This document shows, one piece after another, positions 15,001-23,613 of a DNA stretch of 64,000 nt. The notes below the pieces were generated by a model, which was not told the DNA's origin, did no database searches, and saw only the letters and a program-made list of their open reading frames with translations. Within the stretch, counting starts at the first letter, position 1; each line of letters starts with the position of its first letter. The translations under genes and the position numbers were made by a program. Origin of the DNA: Mesocentrotus franciscanus (Eukaryota > Echinodermata > Echinoidea > Camarodonta > Strongylocentrotidae); assembly GCA_037976565.1 (NCBI GenBank), contig CP137675.1:31013820-31077819 (forward strand). Reading direction: 5' to 3'.

Positions 15001-18000
15001 CATAAAACTTCTTATGAATAACAAATGTTAAACTTCGATGAAGAATTTGCTCTCAGCCAATCAAATGCAATGATTTCAGTGACTTACAATTTTTATTGTA
15101 CCCGTTTTTAGGTTTTAAGAAAACAGGGCTCTGAATATTCATATTTTGGACTGACCATTGATGTCACCATTAAAGCAGTTGCGACTGAGGGTCGAAATCT
15201 GGTTACCTGGTTATTGTATAGGGAAACCAAAGATCAGATCGGTAGACTAACTTGGTTTTGAATACATTGATTCAGGTCGTACGATGGTCCAAACCTAACT
15301 TTTGAATTTATTGAAAAACAATTCTGCATTATTGTTCCATGCTTTTTTTTTAATTTTGAATGTATTTTTTGTGTTTTTTATTTCGATATCAGGTTATCAG
15401 CGTTCGAGTGTGATCTGCAAAGAGTTGATAGCCGGCTTGGTTGACGACCGATACTGTGAAGGCATAAAACCAGACGATATGCAGCAGACATGCAATGAAC
15501 AACAGTGCCCTGCCACGTGAGTTTGTTTTCACCCAGTTGGATCATTCACCAATATCTTTCATTTTCTTCAGCCATTGAATGAAATCTGGATTATCCGTGA
15601 TGCATTGTGCATTCCATTTAGCGTGAAGACAAGGCTACGTCCCTGTGAGGCCCTTCGGCCTATATAATATTGCAGTCAGTATTAAACATTTCCTGTTCGG
15701 CTGTTCCCACCATATTTTATCTGCGGATGATATTTTTAAAACTCTCCATACAGTAAGGATGTTTATATACCTCTTCCTGGACAATATGTCTTTGAAGAGC
15801 CAGTTATGAAACGTATCACTTGATTCCTCCTGTTAGTGTTCCAAAAGCCTCTGATGCTTTAACAGACATAAATTTCAAAATTGTACTCAAGTTATCAAAA
15901 GACAAGTTCAGGTTCCCTCAGAATAGTTCTTGACCAATTTTTGTTGCTACAGATGGTGGGAAGGGCCTTGGCAACACTGCACGGGAAGCTGTGGAGAGGA
16001 GGGGCACAGGCAGCGATGCGTCTTCTGTATACGTGGTTCCACCAACGGCGAACAGACTGTCCTCGATGACGTCGACTGCATAAGTCAGGGCCAAGAGAAA
16101 CCCGTCACTGAGACCACGTGTGAGGTTGACCTGCACTGTGAATCCAATGACAACTGGCAGACAGGCGAATGGTCGCAGGTTAGTGCGTGAAGATGATCGT
16201 GAAACAGAACTGCAAAATATGCTTCATATTTTTATGTTATGATTATGGAGGAATAATAATGAACATTCAATTTGATCTAACGTGAATTTATGGGTCGTAG
16301 CAAAGCAGTCCACCTGTCGACAGCTCTTGAATATTGCTCTTGAATATAGGCATAATGGCAAAAACAGGGAGGACCAAACCAGGAAATACAATTGATAACG
16401 AAGCAATTTGTTTGTCTACTGTAAATTGCTCGAATAAACTTTGATTAGATAGGTTATTTAGCAAATGCAAGTTTGAAAGGGTTTCAGAATGAATGAAAGA
16501 CAACAAGATTAATTTTGATGGAGTAATATCGATATGTTTCTAAAAGTTTTTGTGATATCTACCTCTACATCTACTGAATGTTCATCTCATACATAAGAAT
16601 AATTTATTCCTATATATTTTCCCAAAAGTGTTCGGTTTCGTGTGGCGGTGGGTGGCATACCCGGTCTGTAATCTGCACGAACGTCAACAAACCTTGCGAT
16701 GTTGCAGGAAAGCCCAGCGACAGGAGACCGTGCTTGTTAGATCAATGTCCTAGGAGACAGGACCTCTACAACGCTATGCCGGAGGCTCCTGAGAGCCGCT
16801 CCTACGTGGACGAATATTCGCTAGACCAGTCATCAGCGAGCGTGTCTGCTAGCAGTGACTACCCGGCGAATTTCGGCGAGTGGGAGAAGAAGATTGCCAT
16901 CCAGAAACACGAATCGGCGGCTAATAGCACAAAGCTGCACCCGCCTCTGCCACCTGAAGAAGTGCCTCATAAACTTAACTACGAATTGAATATTACTACC
17001 CATGACATTGATGTCATAGAAAAGAGCGTAAGGATTCTAGAATAAACCATCTTCCAGTTGTGCCTGATTCTCCGTATGTAAATTTCATCTTATTCCCATC
17101 TGCCCTTAACGACAAGGACCCATCGGCTTCAGATACTGCTGCTCGTCTGCAACATCAGTCTCAAGAGCCTGCGTTTGGGTGGTCAAAACAACCGTGGCAG
17201 CCGGTAGGTCCAGACTTAATGGCTTCTTTATTTGTAACTTTAATCATTTTGACATGGGGTTTAATGAAGATAGACGAGGTGTCAGAGATAAGTGATGGTA
17301 ATGCCAAAGCATGAAACTTGTATTTAAGCCTATTTTAGTAAAACGTGGATATTATTTGTGTAGGAAAGAGGAACAATTTATAATGTGACATGATACCTTA
17401 AAGCCCCACTGTACTACTTGTAGCTACTTGCTCCCTCTATATAGAAAACAATACCTAATCGGTGCCCGTTGGTCCCCTATGATCCTCTTTTCTTATGTTA
17501 TTTGAGAGCTGAGTTGATGAGATAACCACCTGTCAGTGACCACGCTAATCCCTCTAATCCCCCTGGCCAAACTATATAGTGCAGAGGCGCTTTAAATGTC
17601 GCCTATATATGTCGATAATCTAACATTGAGTTATGAATCGTTATGTTTTGGTTACTGTACTACATATAAATCGTATTTCGGAAGGGTGAAATGCCACCTA
17701 TTTCTCGATCACCTCGTCAACAACTTTGTTGGTCCTACGTCAAGCCTTTCACCAACTTGTACCAACAGTGTGATAAGTAAATGGGGGAGGGGTATGTTTC
17801 TCACTCCCACATTCCTCTGATGCCCACCCATCATGTAATTGTCATCTCAATTTCTTTCACAGTGCTCTGTAACTTGTGGCGATGGTATCCAACAACGGAT
17901 AGTGGAGTGTGTTGATAGAATCACCGGCCGAAGGACATCAGGATGCTCCGAAGAAAATCAACCCATTTCATTGCAGTCTTGTAACTTGGGCATCTGTCCT

Positions 18001-18813
18001 CGAGGTATTAATGATAATGAATATGACTGTTATAATCATATAATTACTCTAATCATTGATAACAAAATGGTAAGCAAAATAAGAGAAAACGGAGAAACGC
18101 CATTCTCGTTGACGGCGAACTCGTCTAGCATCGTCAGTGACCTTCATTTAACCACTCAACAACAAACTAGCTGACGTTGCTGCTTTCTCCTCTACTGCTC
18201 CCAAACCCTGGGACAGGCTCCCTCCTCAACTGAAATAATCACCAATAGTAGCTAGAACAATTCAAACAGAGTTTGAACAAATATCTAATTTGACGCTGAC
18301 GCCGTCACTGCTTGGTAACTTGTACATAATTTTATTCGAACGCTGACCCAGGGATGGCATTTCTTGGCGCTTTGTATCCAGTGATAAAAAGACGAGATAT
18401 AAATCCCAACTATTATTATTATTGCCGGTTCTTGTTAATTAAATGTAGCTGAAAAGGAACTTCTGTGCATACATACATTTGCGAGTGTTATGTACTTTAT
18501 AAGAATCTATTATCATAATTACTACTACTAATTAAACCAACTGAAAGTTAAACTGGAAAACTTATATGCAAATGATATTGGTCTTGATGACGACTTTGTT
18601 TTGTCGATGTTCTTGATAACGAATCTACATGTAAACTCTGTCACATCAAACATGTGAATATAACAATTTTGATATAGACTTTTTTATTTTCTGTTGACAG
18701 TTTGCAGGAACACTCTCAGCACCACCATGTGTTTGATGATCGTCCAATCAGGAAGCTGCTCTCAAACACACTTTCGTGAAAGATGCTGCAGAACCTGCGC
18801 AGAAGTCAGATAG
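1..18813 (+). CDS. ADAMTS: ADAMTS metalloprotease, 21 exons, 5' end outside window (gene-level entry)
   Basis: Secreted zinc metalloprotease of the extracellular matrix. Twenty-one exons with GT-AG borders join without a stop: 1-80, 2216-2382, 4369-4452, 4899-5023, 5483-5629, 6291-6440, 7071-7215, 7921-8016, 8759-8904, 9363-9426, 9822-9927, 10715-10842, 12147-12267, 13592-13833, 14384-14525, 15393-15516, 15953-16178, 16629-17027, 17117-17203, 17863-18004, 18701-18813. Domain order is prodomain end, basic furin-like site (ARRRVRKS), catalytic domain with HEMGHNFGMQHD zinc site and VMS Met-turn, disintegrin-like region, TSP1, Cys-rich, spacer, three TSP1, a linker of about 100 residues, one TSP1, and PLAC. 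Motifs such as [21 protein letters not shown] and YCVGERKK resemble the ADAMTS6/10 and ADAMTS7/12 clade of vertebrates; the linker after the third post-spacer TSP1 recalls 7/12, but those have more TSP1 repeats after it. The clade is an inference and the family is certain. Signal peptide and most of the prodomain are not in the window. Confidence 0.95.
100..222. repeat. AT-rich (ATA/ATG)n microsatellite
   Basis: Imperfect ATAATAATG-type triplet repeat in the first ADAMTS intron of the window. The open frame across it is not coding. Confidence 0.8.
586..757. repeat. Palindromic minisatellite of GACAATTACCCCC and its complement
   Basis: Several forward copies (GACAATTACCCCC, GAAAATTACCCCC) are followed by reverse copies (GGGGGTAATTTTCC, GGGGGTAATTGTCC), so the whole block can fold back on itself. 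Likely a short MITE. Confidence 0.7.
1620..1842. repeat. (GAA/GGA)n purine-strand microsatellite
   Basis: About 220 bp of nearly pure purine on the + strand. Open frames here are low-complexity and not genes. Confidence 0.9.
2216..2382 (+). CDS. ADAMTS: ADAMTS exon: furin site and start of catalytic domain
   Basis: Acceptor CTACAG at 2210-2215, donor CTG|GTAGCT. Encodes ARRRVRKS, a basic proprotein-convertase-like site, then [18 protein letters not shown], the usual first beta strand of the ADAMTS catalytic domain. It begins in phase 1 and ends in phase 0. Confidence 0.9.
2607..4178 (-). mobile_element. Non-autonomous hAT element with internal minisatellite, copy 1
   Basis: Bounded by near-identical 8-bp duplications, CCTTGGAA (2599-2606) and CCTCGGAA (4179-4186). 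The right end CCGCCGCCCCTG complements the hAT-like terminus CAGGGGCGG; the left end (CATAGTCGGCG) is diverged. The interior is a degenerate array of about 40-bp units with GTGCCCCTTTT and TCTGATAAGTGCC. It lies in an ADAMTS intron and is inverted relative to 23783-25388. Confidence 0.85.
4369..4452 (+). CDS. ADAMTS: ADAMTS exon: catalytic domain
   Basis: Encodes [20 protein letters not shown] and LILLEDQQ, a typical early catalytic-domain segment. Acceptor TACACAG, donor CAG|GTGAAT, phase 0 at both ends. Confidence 0.95.
4899..5023 (+). CDS. ADAMTS: ADAMTS exon: catalytic domain
   Basis: Encodes LNSFCAWQ followed by [10 protein letters not shown], conserved in the family. Donor CAG|GTGAGC, phase 2. 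Confidence 0.95.
5155..5212. repeat. Short tandem repeat, unit TTATTGATTCTCTT
   Basis: Four tandem copies of a 14-bp unit in an ADAMTS intron. Confidence 0.8.
5483..5629 (+). CDS. ADAMTS: ADAMTS exon: catalytic domain with HExxH
   Basis: Encodes [33 protein letters not shown] and the zinc-binding TVAHEMGH. The split Asn codon (AA|C) joins to FGMQHD of the next exon, completing HExxHxxGxxHD. Confidence 0.97.
6291..6440 (+). CDS. ADAMTS: ADAMTS exon: third zinc ligand and Met-turn
   Basis: Encodes FGMQHDG with the third zinc histidine, the Met-turn segment YVMSSRV, and [15 protein letters not shown]. Donor GA|GTAAGT, phase 2. Confidence 0.97.
6520..6775 (+). repeat. Two decayed tandem copies of the 3' part of the preceding ADAMTS exon
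   Basis: Segments near 6531-6640 and 6672-6770 resemble the end of exon 6291-6440 and its donor region, for example TGATGTCTTCTCGGATTCC, and GTGGTCTTACACCCACTTC with ATGGTTCACCTG. The intronic ATGGCGGCAGC downstream of the exon is also repeated. Both copies have lost the reading frame. Confidence 0.6.
7071..7215 (+). CDS. ADAMTS: ADAMTS exon: end of catalytic domain, start of disintegrin-like region
   Basis: Encodes [12 protein letters not shown] and [20 protein letters not shown]. The last motif is the conserved start of the disintegrin-like region. Donor GAA|GTAAGA, phase 0. Confidence 0.95.
7921..8016 (+). CDS. ADAMTS: ADAMTS exon: disintegrin-like region
   Basis: Encodes [20 protein letters not shown] and GTRCGKDK, matching the C-x(4)-LWC and DGTRCG pattern of the disintegrin-like domain. 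Phase 0 at both ends. Confidence 0.95.
8122..8298. repeat. Possible MITE in an ADAMTS intron
   Basis: The left end (CAGAAGTGGACTGGCC) and the complement of the right end (CAGGGACGGACTGAG) resemble hAT-style termini. The motif ACTGAAATTCGGTT occurs here in reverse and again near 9998. No clean target duplication is visible. Confidence 0.35.
8759..8904 (+). CDS. ADAMTS: ADAMTS exon: central TSP1 repeat
   Basis: Encodes WCISGECID, then [17 protein letters not shown]. It contains the WxxW C-mannosylation motif and the CSLTCG O-fucosylation motif of TSP1 repeats. Donor AG|GTATTC, phase 2. Confidence 0.95.
9363..9426 (+). CDS. ADAMTS: ADAMTS exon: end of central TSP1
   Basis: Encodes [18 protein letters not shown], the conserved YCxGER element of the central TSP1. 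The wording is closest to ADAMTS7/12 and 6/10. Confidence 0.95.
9822..9927 (+). CDS. ADAMTS: ADAMTS exon: start of cysteine-rich domain
   Basis: Encodes [18 protein letters not shown] and [10 protein letters not shown]. Its donor GAAG|GTGCGT coincides with the first bases of a tRNA-derived SINE. Confidence 0.93.
9926..10225 (+). mobile_element. tRNA-derived SINE directly at an ADAMTS splice donor
   Basis: GGTGCGTGGCGTAGTGG matches the 5' head of the SINEs at 13335 and 45316 (GGTGTCGTGGT), with an A-box-like stretch and a B-box (GGTTCGAATCC) at about 9966. The tail GCACTAATGTCCTTTGGCAA near 10166 is shared with the copy at 45316. An unrelated-looking block of about 150 bp lies between head and tail. 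Confidence 0.65.
10346..10540 (+). mobile_element. TTAA MITE, copy 1
   Basis: A 195-bp element flanked by TTAA. Ends are TTAAAGCCCCTCTGCACTA and CAGTGGGGCTTTAA. An inverted copy lies at 17398-17595. TTAA targets are typical of piggyBac- and Kolobok-type elements; there is no coding capacity. Confidence 0.8.
10715..10842 (+). CDS. ADAMTS: ADAMTS exon: cysteine-rich domain
   Basis: Encodes [19 protein letters not shown] and [19 protein letters not shown], the standard Cys-rich signature. Phase 1 start, phase 0 end. Confidence 0.95.
10855..11260. repeat. TTCGGAA/GGTTCATAATTCCGAA repeat cluster, copy 1
   Basis: Many short direct and inverted copies of GGTTCATAATTCCGAA and its complement. It ends in GAAATTTGTGTTTCGGAA followed by GAACCTTC. 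A related copy with the same ending lies at 34635-34945. Non-coding and probably a MITE family with internal short repeats. Confidence 0.6.
12147..12267 (+). CDS. ADAMTS: ADAMTS exon: end of cysteine-rich domain
   Basis: Encodes [20 protein letters not shown] and RGDGSSC, matching the conserved VGCD...DRCGVCxGDGS motif. Donor GAG|GTTTGT, phase 1. Confidence 0.96.
13335..13580 (+). mobile_element. tRNA-derived SINE
   Basis: GAGGTGTCGTGGTATAGTGG (A-box region) and GGGTTCGAAACCC (B-box) are followed by a tail with ACGTCCATTGGCAAAACATT and TCTACCCAGGTG shared with the SINE at 45316. It ends just upstream of the ADAMTS acceptor at 13591. Confidence 0.75.
13592..13833 (+). CDS. ADAMTS: ADAMTS exon: spacer domain
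   Basis: Encodes [29 protein letters not shown] and [15 protein letters not shown], the cysteine-poor spacer. Donor TAT|GTAAAT, chosen because the next exon continues the family motif as LHIY-LIFQ. Confidence 0.95.
14384..14525 (+). CDS. ADAMTS: ADAMTS exon: end of spacer, start of second TSP1
   Basis: Encodes [20 protein letters not shown] and [18 protein letters not shown]. The WSPCSASCG motif opens the first post-spacer TSP1. Donor ATTG|GTAAGG, phase 1. Confidence 0.96.
15393..15516 (+). CDS. ADAMTS: ADAMTS exon: second TSP1
   Basis: Encodes [18 protein letters not shown] and [12 protein letters not shown], the cysteine pattern of a TSP1 C-terminal half. Donor AC|GTGAGT, phase 2. Confidence 0.95.
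15953..16178 (+). CDS. ADAMTS: ADAMTS exon: third TSP1 and start of fourth
   Basis: Encodes [20 protein letters not shown], the rest of a TSP1 repeat, then NWQTGEWSQ that opens the fourth TSP1. Phase 0 at the end. Confidence 0.95.
16629..17027 (+). CDS. ADAMTS: ADAMTS exon: fourth TSP1 and linker
   Basis: Encodes [18 protein letters not shown] through LDQCPRRQ, then a linker of about 85 residues that is acidic and rich in Ser, Pro and Glu. The unspliced frame runs to a TAA at 17043. A donor AGC|GTAAGG at 17028 keeps the frame with the next exon, so it is preferred. Confidence 0.85.
17117..17203 (+). CDS. ADAMTS: ADAMTS exon: linker and start of fifth TSP1
   Basis: Acceptor AACGACAAG at 17108-17116 follows a pyrimidine-rich stretch and leaves an 89-bp intron. 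Encodes [12 protein letters not shown] and GWSKQPWQP. The Trp motif joins in phase 0 to CSVTCG of the next exon, completing a TSP1 start. Donor CCG|GTAGGT. Confidence 0.75.
17398..17595 (-). mobile_element. TTAA MITE, copy 2, inverted
   Basis: A 198-bp inverted relative of the element at 10346-10540, again bounded by TTAA (TTAAAGCCCCACTGTACTA at the left end). Both lie in introns of the same gene. Confidence 0.8.
17863..18004 (+). CDS. ADAMTS: ADAMTS exon: fifth TSP1
   Basis: Encodes [18 protein letters not shown] through [11 protein letters not shown], with the O-fucosylation motif CSVTCG. Donor CGAG|GTATTA, phase 1. Confidence 0.95.
18160..18425 (+). mobile_element. Truncated LINE-like 3' end with (ATT)n tail
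   Basis: A frame [20 protein letters not shown] resembles the W-x-x-LP C-terminal signature of CR1/L2-type reverse transcriptase proteins. It is followed by a short 3' region ending in (TAT)n, inside the last ADAMTS intron. Confidence 0.45.
18701..18813 (+). CDS. ADAMTS: ADAMTS last exon: PLAC domain and stop
   Basis: Encodes [20 protein letters not shown] and [13 protein letters not shown], then TAG. Six cysteines in PLAC order, with MIVQSGSC typical of this domain. Confidence 0.95.
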
Positions 18814-19520
18814 CGTTTCCTTTTGCGCATGTAATCAGTTGAACTTTGGACAGTACTTTATGTTATATATGTCTCCTTCCGCTCAACCTTAATCGTGATA
18901 AAAGCGTTAATATAAAAATGGCGGCTGAGGAATTCGATGGAGTGTGTAAATGAATAACAGATCCAAGACCTTTTGCGAAACATTATTTTCAGATGTGTAA
19001 ATGTTTTCTATGTTTAAACCTTACCCGTTCAAACCTTAATTAAAAAAAAATATTATACTGTTGTCGAGAATTGTTGTTATATATTATACTGTTGTTGAGA
19101 ATTGCGTTTTTAATTTGAACTACAATGCCGCTGCAGCATGTACTGATTTCTTGTGACTAGTGACAAGGTTTCCACGAGATACCCCCACCCCCACACCCCC
19201 AAAACACCCCCACACAAATACACATACACACACACGCACACCACAGCCACACACACACACGCACCCACACGCTCCCTCACACACAGACATATCTGTCGGG
19301 ATGATAGAAAATCATAATCCATACTAATATCCTGTATGATATTGTATGGTCGCATGTTGCCCGTATTGTTTCAGGAGGCAATTGATTGGAATTTATAGAC
19401 CTTTTCTTCTTTATATTTTGCCTCCTCGATGATTCTTGAGTATAATGTACACGTGAAGATAAGTTATATATGATTGAATTAAACATTATCTACTGTTTCA
19501 AAAACCCTAAACTTTATGTT
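18814..19520. other. ADAMTS 3' flank with (CA)n
   Basis: Presumed 3' untranslated sequence, AT-rich, with a CA-rich tract at 19163-19290. No clear polyadenylation signal stands out. Nothing else was recognised. Confidence 0.4.
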
Positions 19521-19804
19521 TGTTATTTTGTTTAAACAAAATGATTTGTCTATGCTATTCTTATTGAATGAAAAAAGTGGATAATGTTAATCCATTAAGA
19601 TGTTAACCAAACCATTAAGAACGTCGATCATGATCGTAAACTAGAATTCATTTGTGACACCCACACTCACACGCACATCCACCCTCTTACATGTACTGTA
19701 TACAAATGTAATTATATATCTTACATAACTTCATTCTTTAGTCTTTCCAACTTTTTAATTACTGGAGTAAATGACGCATTTTTAGAATACATCATTTTAG
19801 ACTT

Positions 19805-20290
19805 AAAGGGCAACCCAATCTTTGTGATAAGTTTATTTGTATGAAATCAGGAAAATAAGAGAAACATAAGGGAGTAAGTTTGAAATAAATTGGACAAACT
19901 ACACAAAGTTATTAATGTTTGAAATATGAGATCACTAAATCTTAGCGAATCTGAAATTGGCAATTTGGTCAGTGGGTTGTGGCATAGCCATGGATAACTC
20001 CCCAGTTTGTCATGTACACAAATATTATTCATTTTTGTTGTCTCCTTGTGCCCTCTCTCTTGGGGCACTACTCAAAACATATTATGGATATCACATTGTT
20101 AAAGGTCCTCTGAAAAGAAAAGATCCTCGTTATTCATGCATTTGAAAGAAATAAAATGGCATTTTAGTCATTTTGTGTATTGAAACAAATGAGAAAGTTG
20201 TCCGGCACTGCGTCACAGTGATATTACCGATTCAGTCATTTCGAAGTACCCATACGTAGAATGATTACAACTTTTTAAAAACTCCTTTAC
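19805..20290 (+). repeat. Dispersed repeat R1, copy 1
   Basis: About 480 bp containing CTTGGGGCACTACTCAAAA and CCCATACGTA. A same-orientation copy lies at 27180-27735, and a shorter inverted one at 32310-32610. No coding potential. Confidence 0.65.
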
Positions 20291-21387
20291 TTTCTTACTC
20301 TTTGTCCGATTTCATTCAATATTTCACCAGTCTACCTCTCTGATTTTCTGATTTATTTTAGCGTAGTGGTCTATTGTTTGGACTTTCATTTAACAATGGA
20401 AGGTTATTTGGACTTGAAGCAGTCCAACCCCGGGATGACAAGTGGAGTCATAGTAACATCCCGTTCTGTACCGACACCTGATGAAATATCAAACACCAGC
20501 ACTTTCATTCTCCTTCGCTGTTCTCACCTGACTTCAGCAGTCTTCTCGATTATATGTCCCTTAGAAACAAAATATTAACATGATAAATCTCAGGCCTCTG
20601 TCAACTTGAGGAACTCTACCAATCTTTTTCAAAGGGATGCAGGTTTGTAGAGTAAATCAAAGTTCACAAGGAGAGTGAAAAAACATTGAAATGTATTTAT
20701 TGAAACGAAGAACACATATCGATGATGAAAATAAAGCGAAAATAGGCAGGGCGTCCGTGACCTAACTTCACCATGTTAACAGCGCCAAACGTAACGAGAG
20801 ACACCGAACCCATTATTGTACACAATGTTAACCTCTCTTGGTTTATTACTACTACAATGTTATACATCCATCCTATTGGTTATTGCTAACTGCAAATACC
20901 AGAGCAGAGCATTAATCTATCCACACTAAAAGAAACAAGGTAAACAAGCAAACAAACAACCAAACAAAAAAGGAGTTAAACAAATCCATGCTAAAAAATT
21001 CATAAAAGTTATTGACATCTTAAAGTTTTCGCAAAATTTATTAATATTACAGTTTAAAAGCGTTGCCAATATTATAATCCCTTTTGGAAGATAAACAGAG
21101 AAACAAACAAATCAAAGAACCAACCAACGAACAAAATGTAAGTTGATTTATTGAATGAAAAATTACAGAAGGTCTGTAAAATATCTCATATAGAATATGT
21201 ACAAAATTTGCCGTTTACCGTAGCTTCTCATACATTCAAAAATCACAGTTGTAACTTTCTAGTAAAGCCTATGCCAATGAAACGATTTTTAGTGGAATTT
21301 GTCATTTTCTCCAAAAAAAATATAAAACGCGATCGCAAAGACTCTCAAGAAATCAACTTGTAGGCAATTATAAATACTCAGTAGCCA
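20291..21387. other. AT-rich intergenic sequence
   Basis: No gene, exon-like motif or strong repeat recognised. Short open frames lack conserved features. Confidence 0.4.
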
Positions 21388-22038
21388 TGTTCAGACGGGG
21401 TTTTGCTAGACGGCGTAAGTTAATCCCTGCAGCAGTAAATACCTCATGTATATTTCACTTACACCATTAGTTATCCACACGCTCTTACTCGGACCAACTT
21501 GCCACAATTATGTTAACACGTCCTTCCACCGACCAGCGTAACTTACGGAAGTGGTGGCGCCTGCACTAGTCGACCTCGATCAACCCACCTTTCGCATCTA
21601 AACCGTGCGAAATCTAATTTTCATTTTCGATTGTAACAAACAACCCTAGTGAAAGGTCACAGATACTCCCGAGTCCCGAGTGTAAGTTAGAGCATCCACA
21701 CGGTCAACTTACGCTACCCTCTAGTCGTGTTAGCGAGTTAATCCTATATAAATCCAGGAGTAAATAGGTCGGGGTAAAGGTAGGCGTAGCTAACATTTCA
21801 GTTTCAGTTTCAGTTTCAGTTTAGTTTATTTCATTTCCATTTTTTCTAGCATCCTTGCAAACACAATACAATTCAATATGCAATAAACAATAATTGTATA
21901 ATATACAACATGAATATACAAATCATTCCCATCGTTCAGACGGTCACTACTCCGACCTTTACACCTACCTCACCATATTTACCCCGACTAGCTCTTAACA
22001 CGACCTTTACCCAAGGGTAAATTGCCTCCGTCTGAACA
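21388..22038. mobile_element. MITE with TGTTCAGACGG terminal inverted repeats
   Basis: Left end TGTTCAGACGG at 21388 and right end CCGTCTGAACA at 22028-22038 are exact inverted copies, about 650 bp apart. It holds a (CAGTTT)n stretch and a LINE-like tail near 21795-21900. No target duplication is obvious. Confidence 0.65.
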
Positions 22039-22516
22039 AGACTAGTATTAGCTAAGGAAATCACATTCGGATTATGTATGTCACAGTCTGTTATGGTTAT
22101 TATACTCAATCACCATCTGTATTATACAAGGTAAAGTTACATCAGTGTGGAGTAATCATATCGTCTTCATCATAATTATATACGACAGTCAATATGAAAA
22201 TTTAGTGATTACACTGGCATTTGATGGTGTAGCCTTTGCTAGGAAGGGGTGGTTGGACGTCCTATCTCAGTAAGAGGTTAGGAGGGAGAGAGAGAGGGAA
22301 AATGGAAAAAAAGGGGGGGGGTGTCATTCTCATGGATACAGGAGTTATTAATTTTGGAGATGAAAGAAGAGTCAGAGTTATTGTTTAAGATTATAGGCTA
22401 TTCAAGCCTTTTGACAAGGCCTCTTGTATTTAAGAACATAATTGATTGAACAGATGACTCAAATGTGGGTGGCTCAACCGTAAGTCAAGACTTCCGCAGT
22501 TACTTTCACCAGAGCC

Positions 22517-22633
22517 ATCTTTATATACAGAGTTTTGCCGACGCGGTTCTAGTTGGACATAATATGACGGTTGTTGCTTTGTTGGGCAAATAGAAATCAG
22601 TTGGCCAAACTCTGTATATAGGCATGTAGATGG
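22517..22633. repeat. Short foldback repeat
   Basis: TTATATACAGAGTTTTGCC near 22521 is complementary to GGCCAAACTCTGTATATA near 22602, with about 65 bp between the arms. Confidence 0.6.
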
Positions 22634-22803
22634 CACTGTCTCCTATACCAATATTGCGCCCTCTCTTGTTGACTATTGTGGTTGGAAAGCGAGAAACTGT
22701 AAGTTCATAGTTGATACGTAGGTCAGGGGTGTTATTAAGCGTTTTTTTAAAGAAATTGTTGGGGGAATTACATAATGAATAAGTATAACACTACGTATAT
22801 AAT

Positions 22804-22807
<4 letters not shown>

Positions 22808-22870
<63 letters not shown>
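22808..22870. repeat. (TA)n microsatellite
   Basis: About 60 bp of alternating TA. Confidence 0.95.
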
Positions 22871-22872
<2 letters not shown>

Positions 22873-23362
22873 AAGGAAACTTCATGCTAGTTTCATGCTG
22901 ATTTCCAACTGTTTATTGATCTCTCTAATATTTTGATTTTGTTATTGTTCACTCTTGATAAAATCAGTATGTTCTTTACCTGAAGAAGGAAGAGGTAGAG
23001 TTTCGAAAATTTGTGTCTATTGAGAAACAGTTGGTAATTAGCATGAACCTCACAAGAATTCTCATTTTTATTGTAAACATTTTCAACACGTGGAATCTAT
23101 TTAGGCCTACATCATACATATATACATGTACTTGCCTCAGCTTTGCCACATAATCGTGTAGATATCAATCAAGCTATTTACCGAAAATTTTGGTGGTATT
23201 TAATGAAACAAAAATCATGCATGTACTAACTCCATAACTAGTGCGGATAATAATTCATTCATATATATATACAACTGCCATCAACATGATAGAGGCTCCA
23301 TGTTCATGTCATTCTCTTACTGGACTTCCATTGCCAGACAAAAGGACTTCTCCAAGGCAGGC

Positions 23363-23613
23363 CTAATCCGCTTTCTTCCAGCTTAGCTTGTTCCAAATCA
23401 ACCTGCCAAGCTTGGCTACTCGAGTCTTAATGGCCTCGATGTAACCGGGTCCCTTCTGAAGGACAGCTGCGTGGTATCTATCGTAGCAATCGACAAGCCA
23501 GGAAACCAGTCGATTTTTCGTGTTATCATCAAAGAGAGATGGTCTGCAAGATTCACTGCCGTATTGGAAGACAGAAACTTCTGTGGAGATCTCGCTTATC
23601 CTGCTTATGATAT
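23363..23613 (-). CDS. Probable terminal exon of the uncharacterised minus-strand gene
   Basis: Acceptor TTATTATTTACAG, then an open frame of 82 codons ending in TAG: IISRISEISTEVSVFQYG, LFDDNTKNRLVSWLVDCYDR, KLGRLIWNKLSWKKAD. The composition looks like a real helical domain, and the only same-strand gene upstream is the one starting at 30006. The join spans 4.1 kb holding a hAT element and a SINE. It could belong to another gene. Confidence 0.55.
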
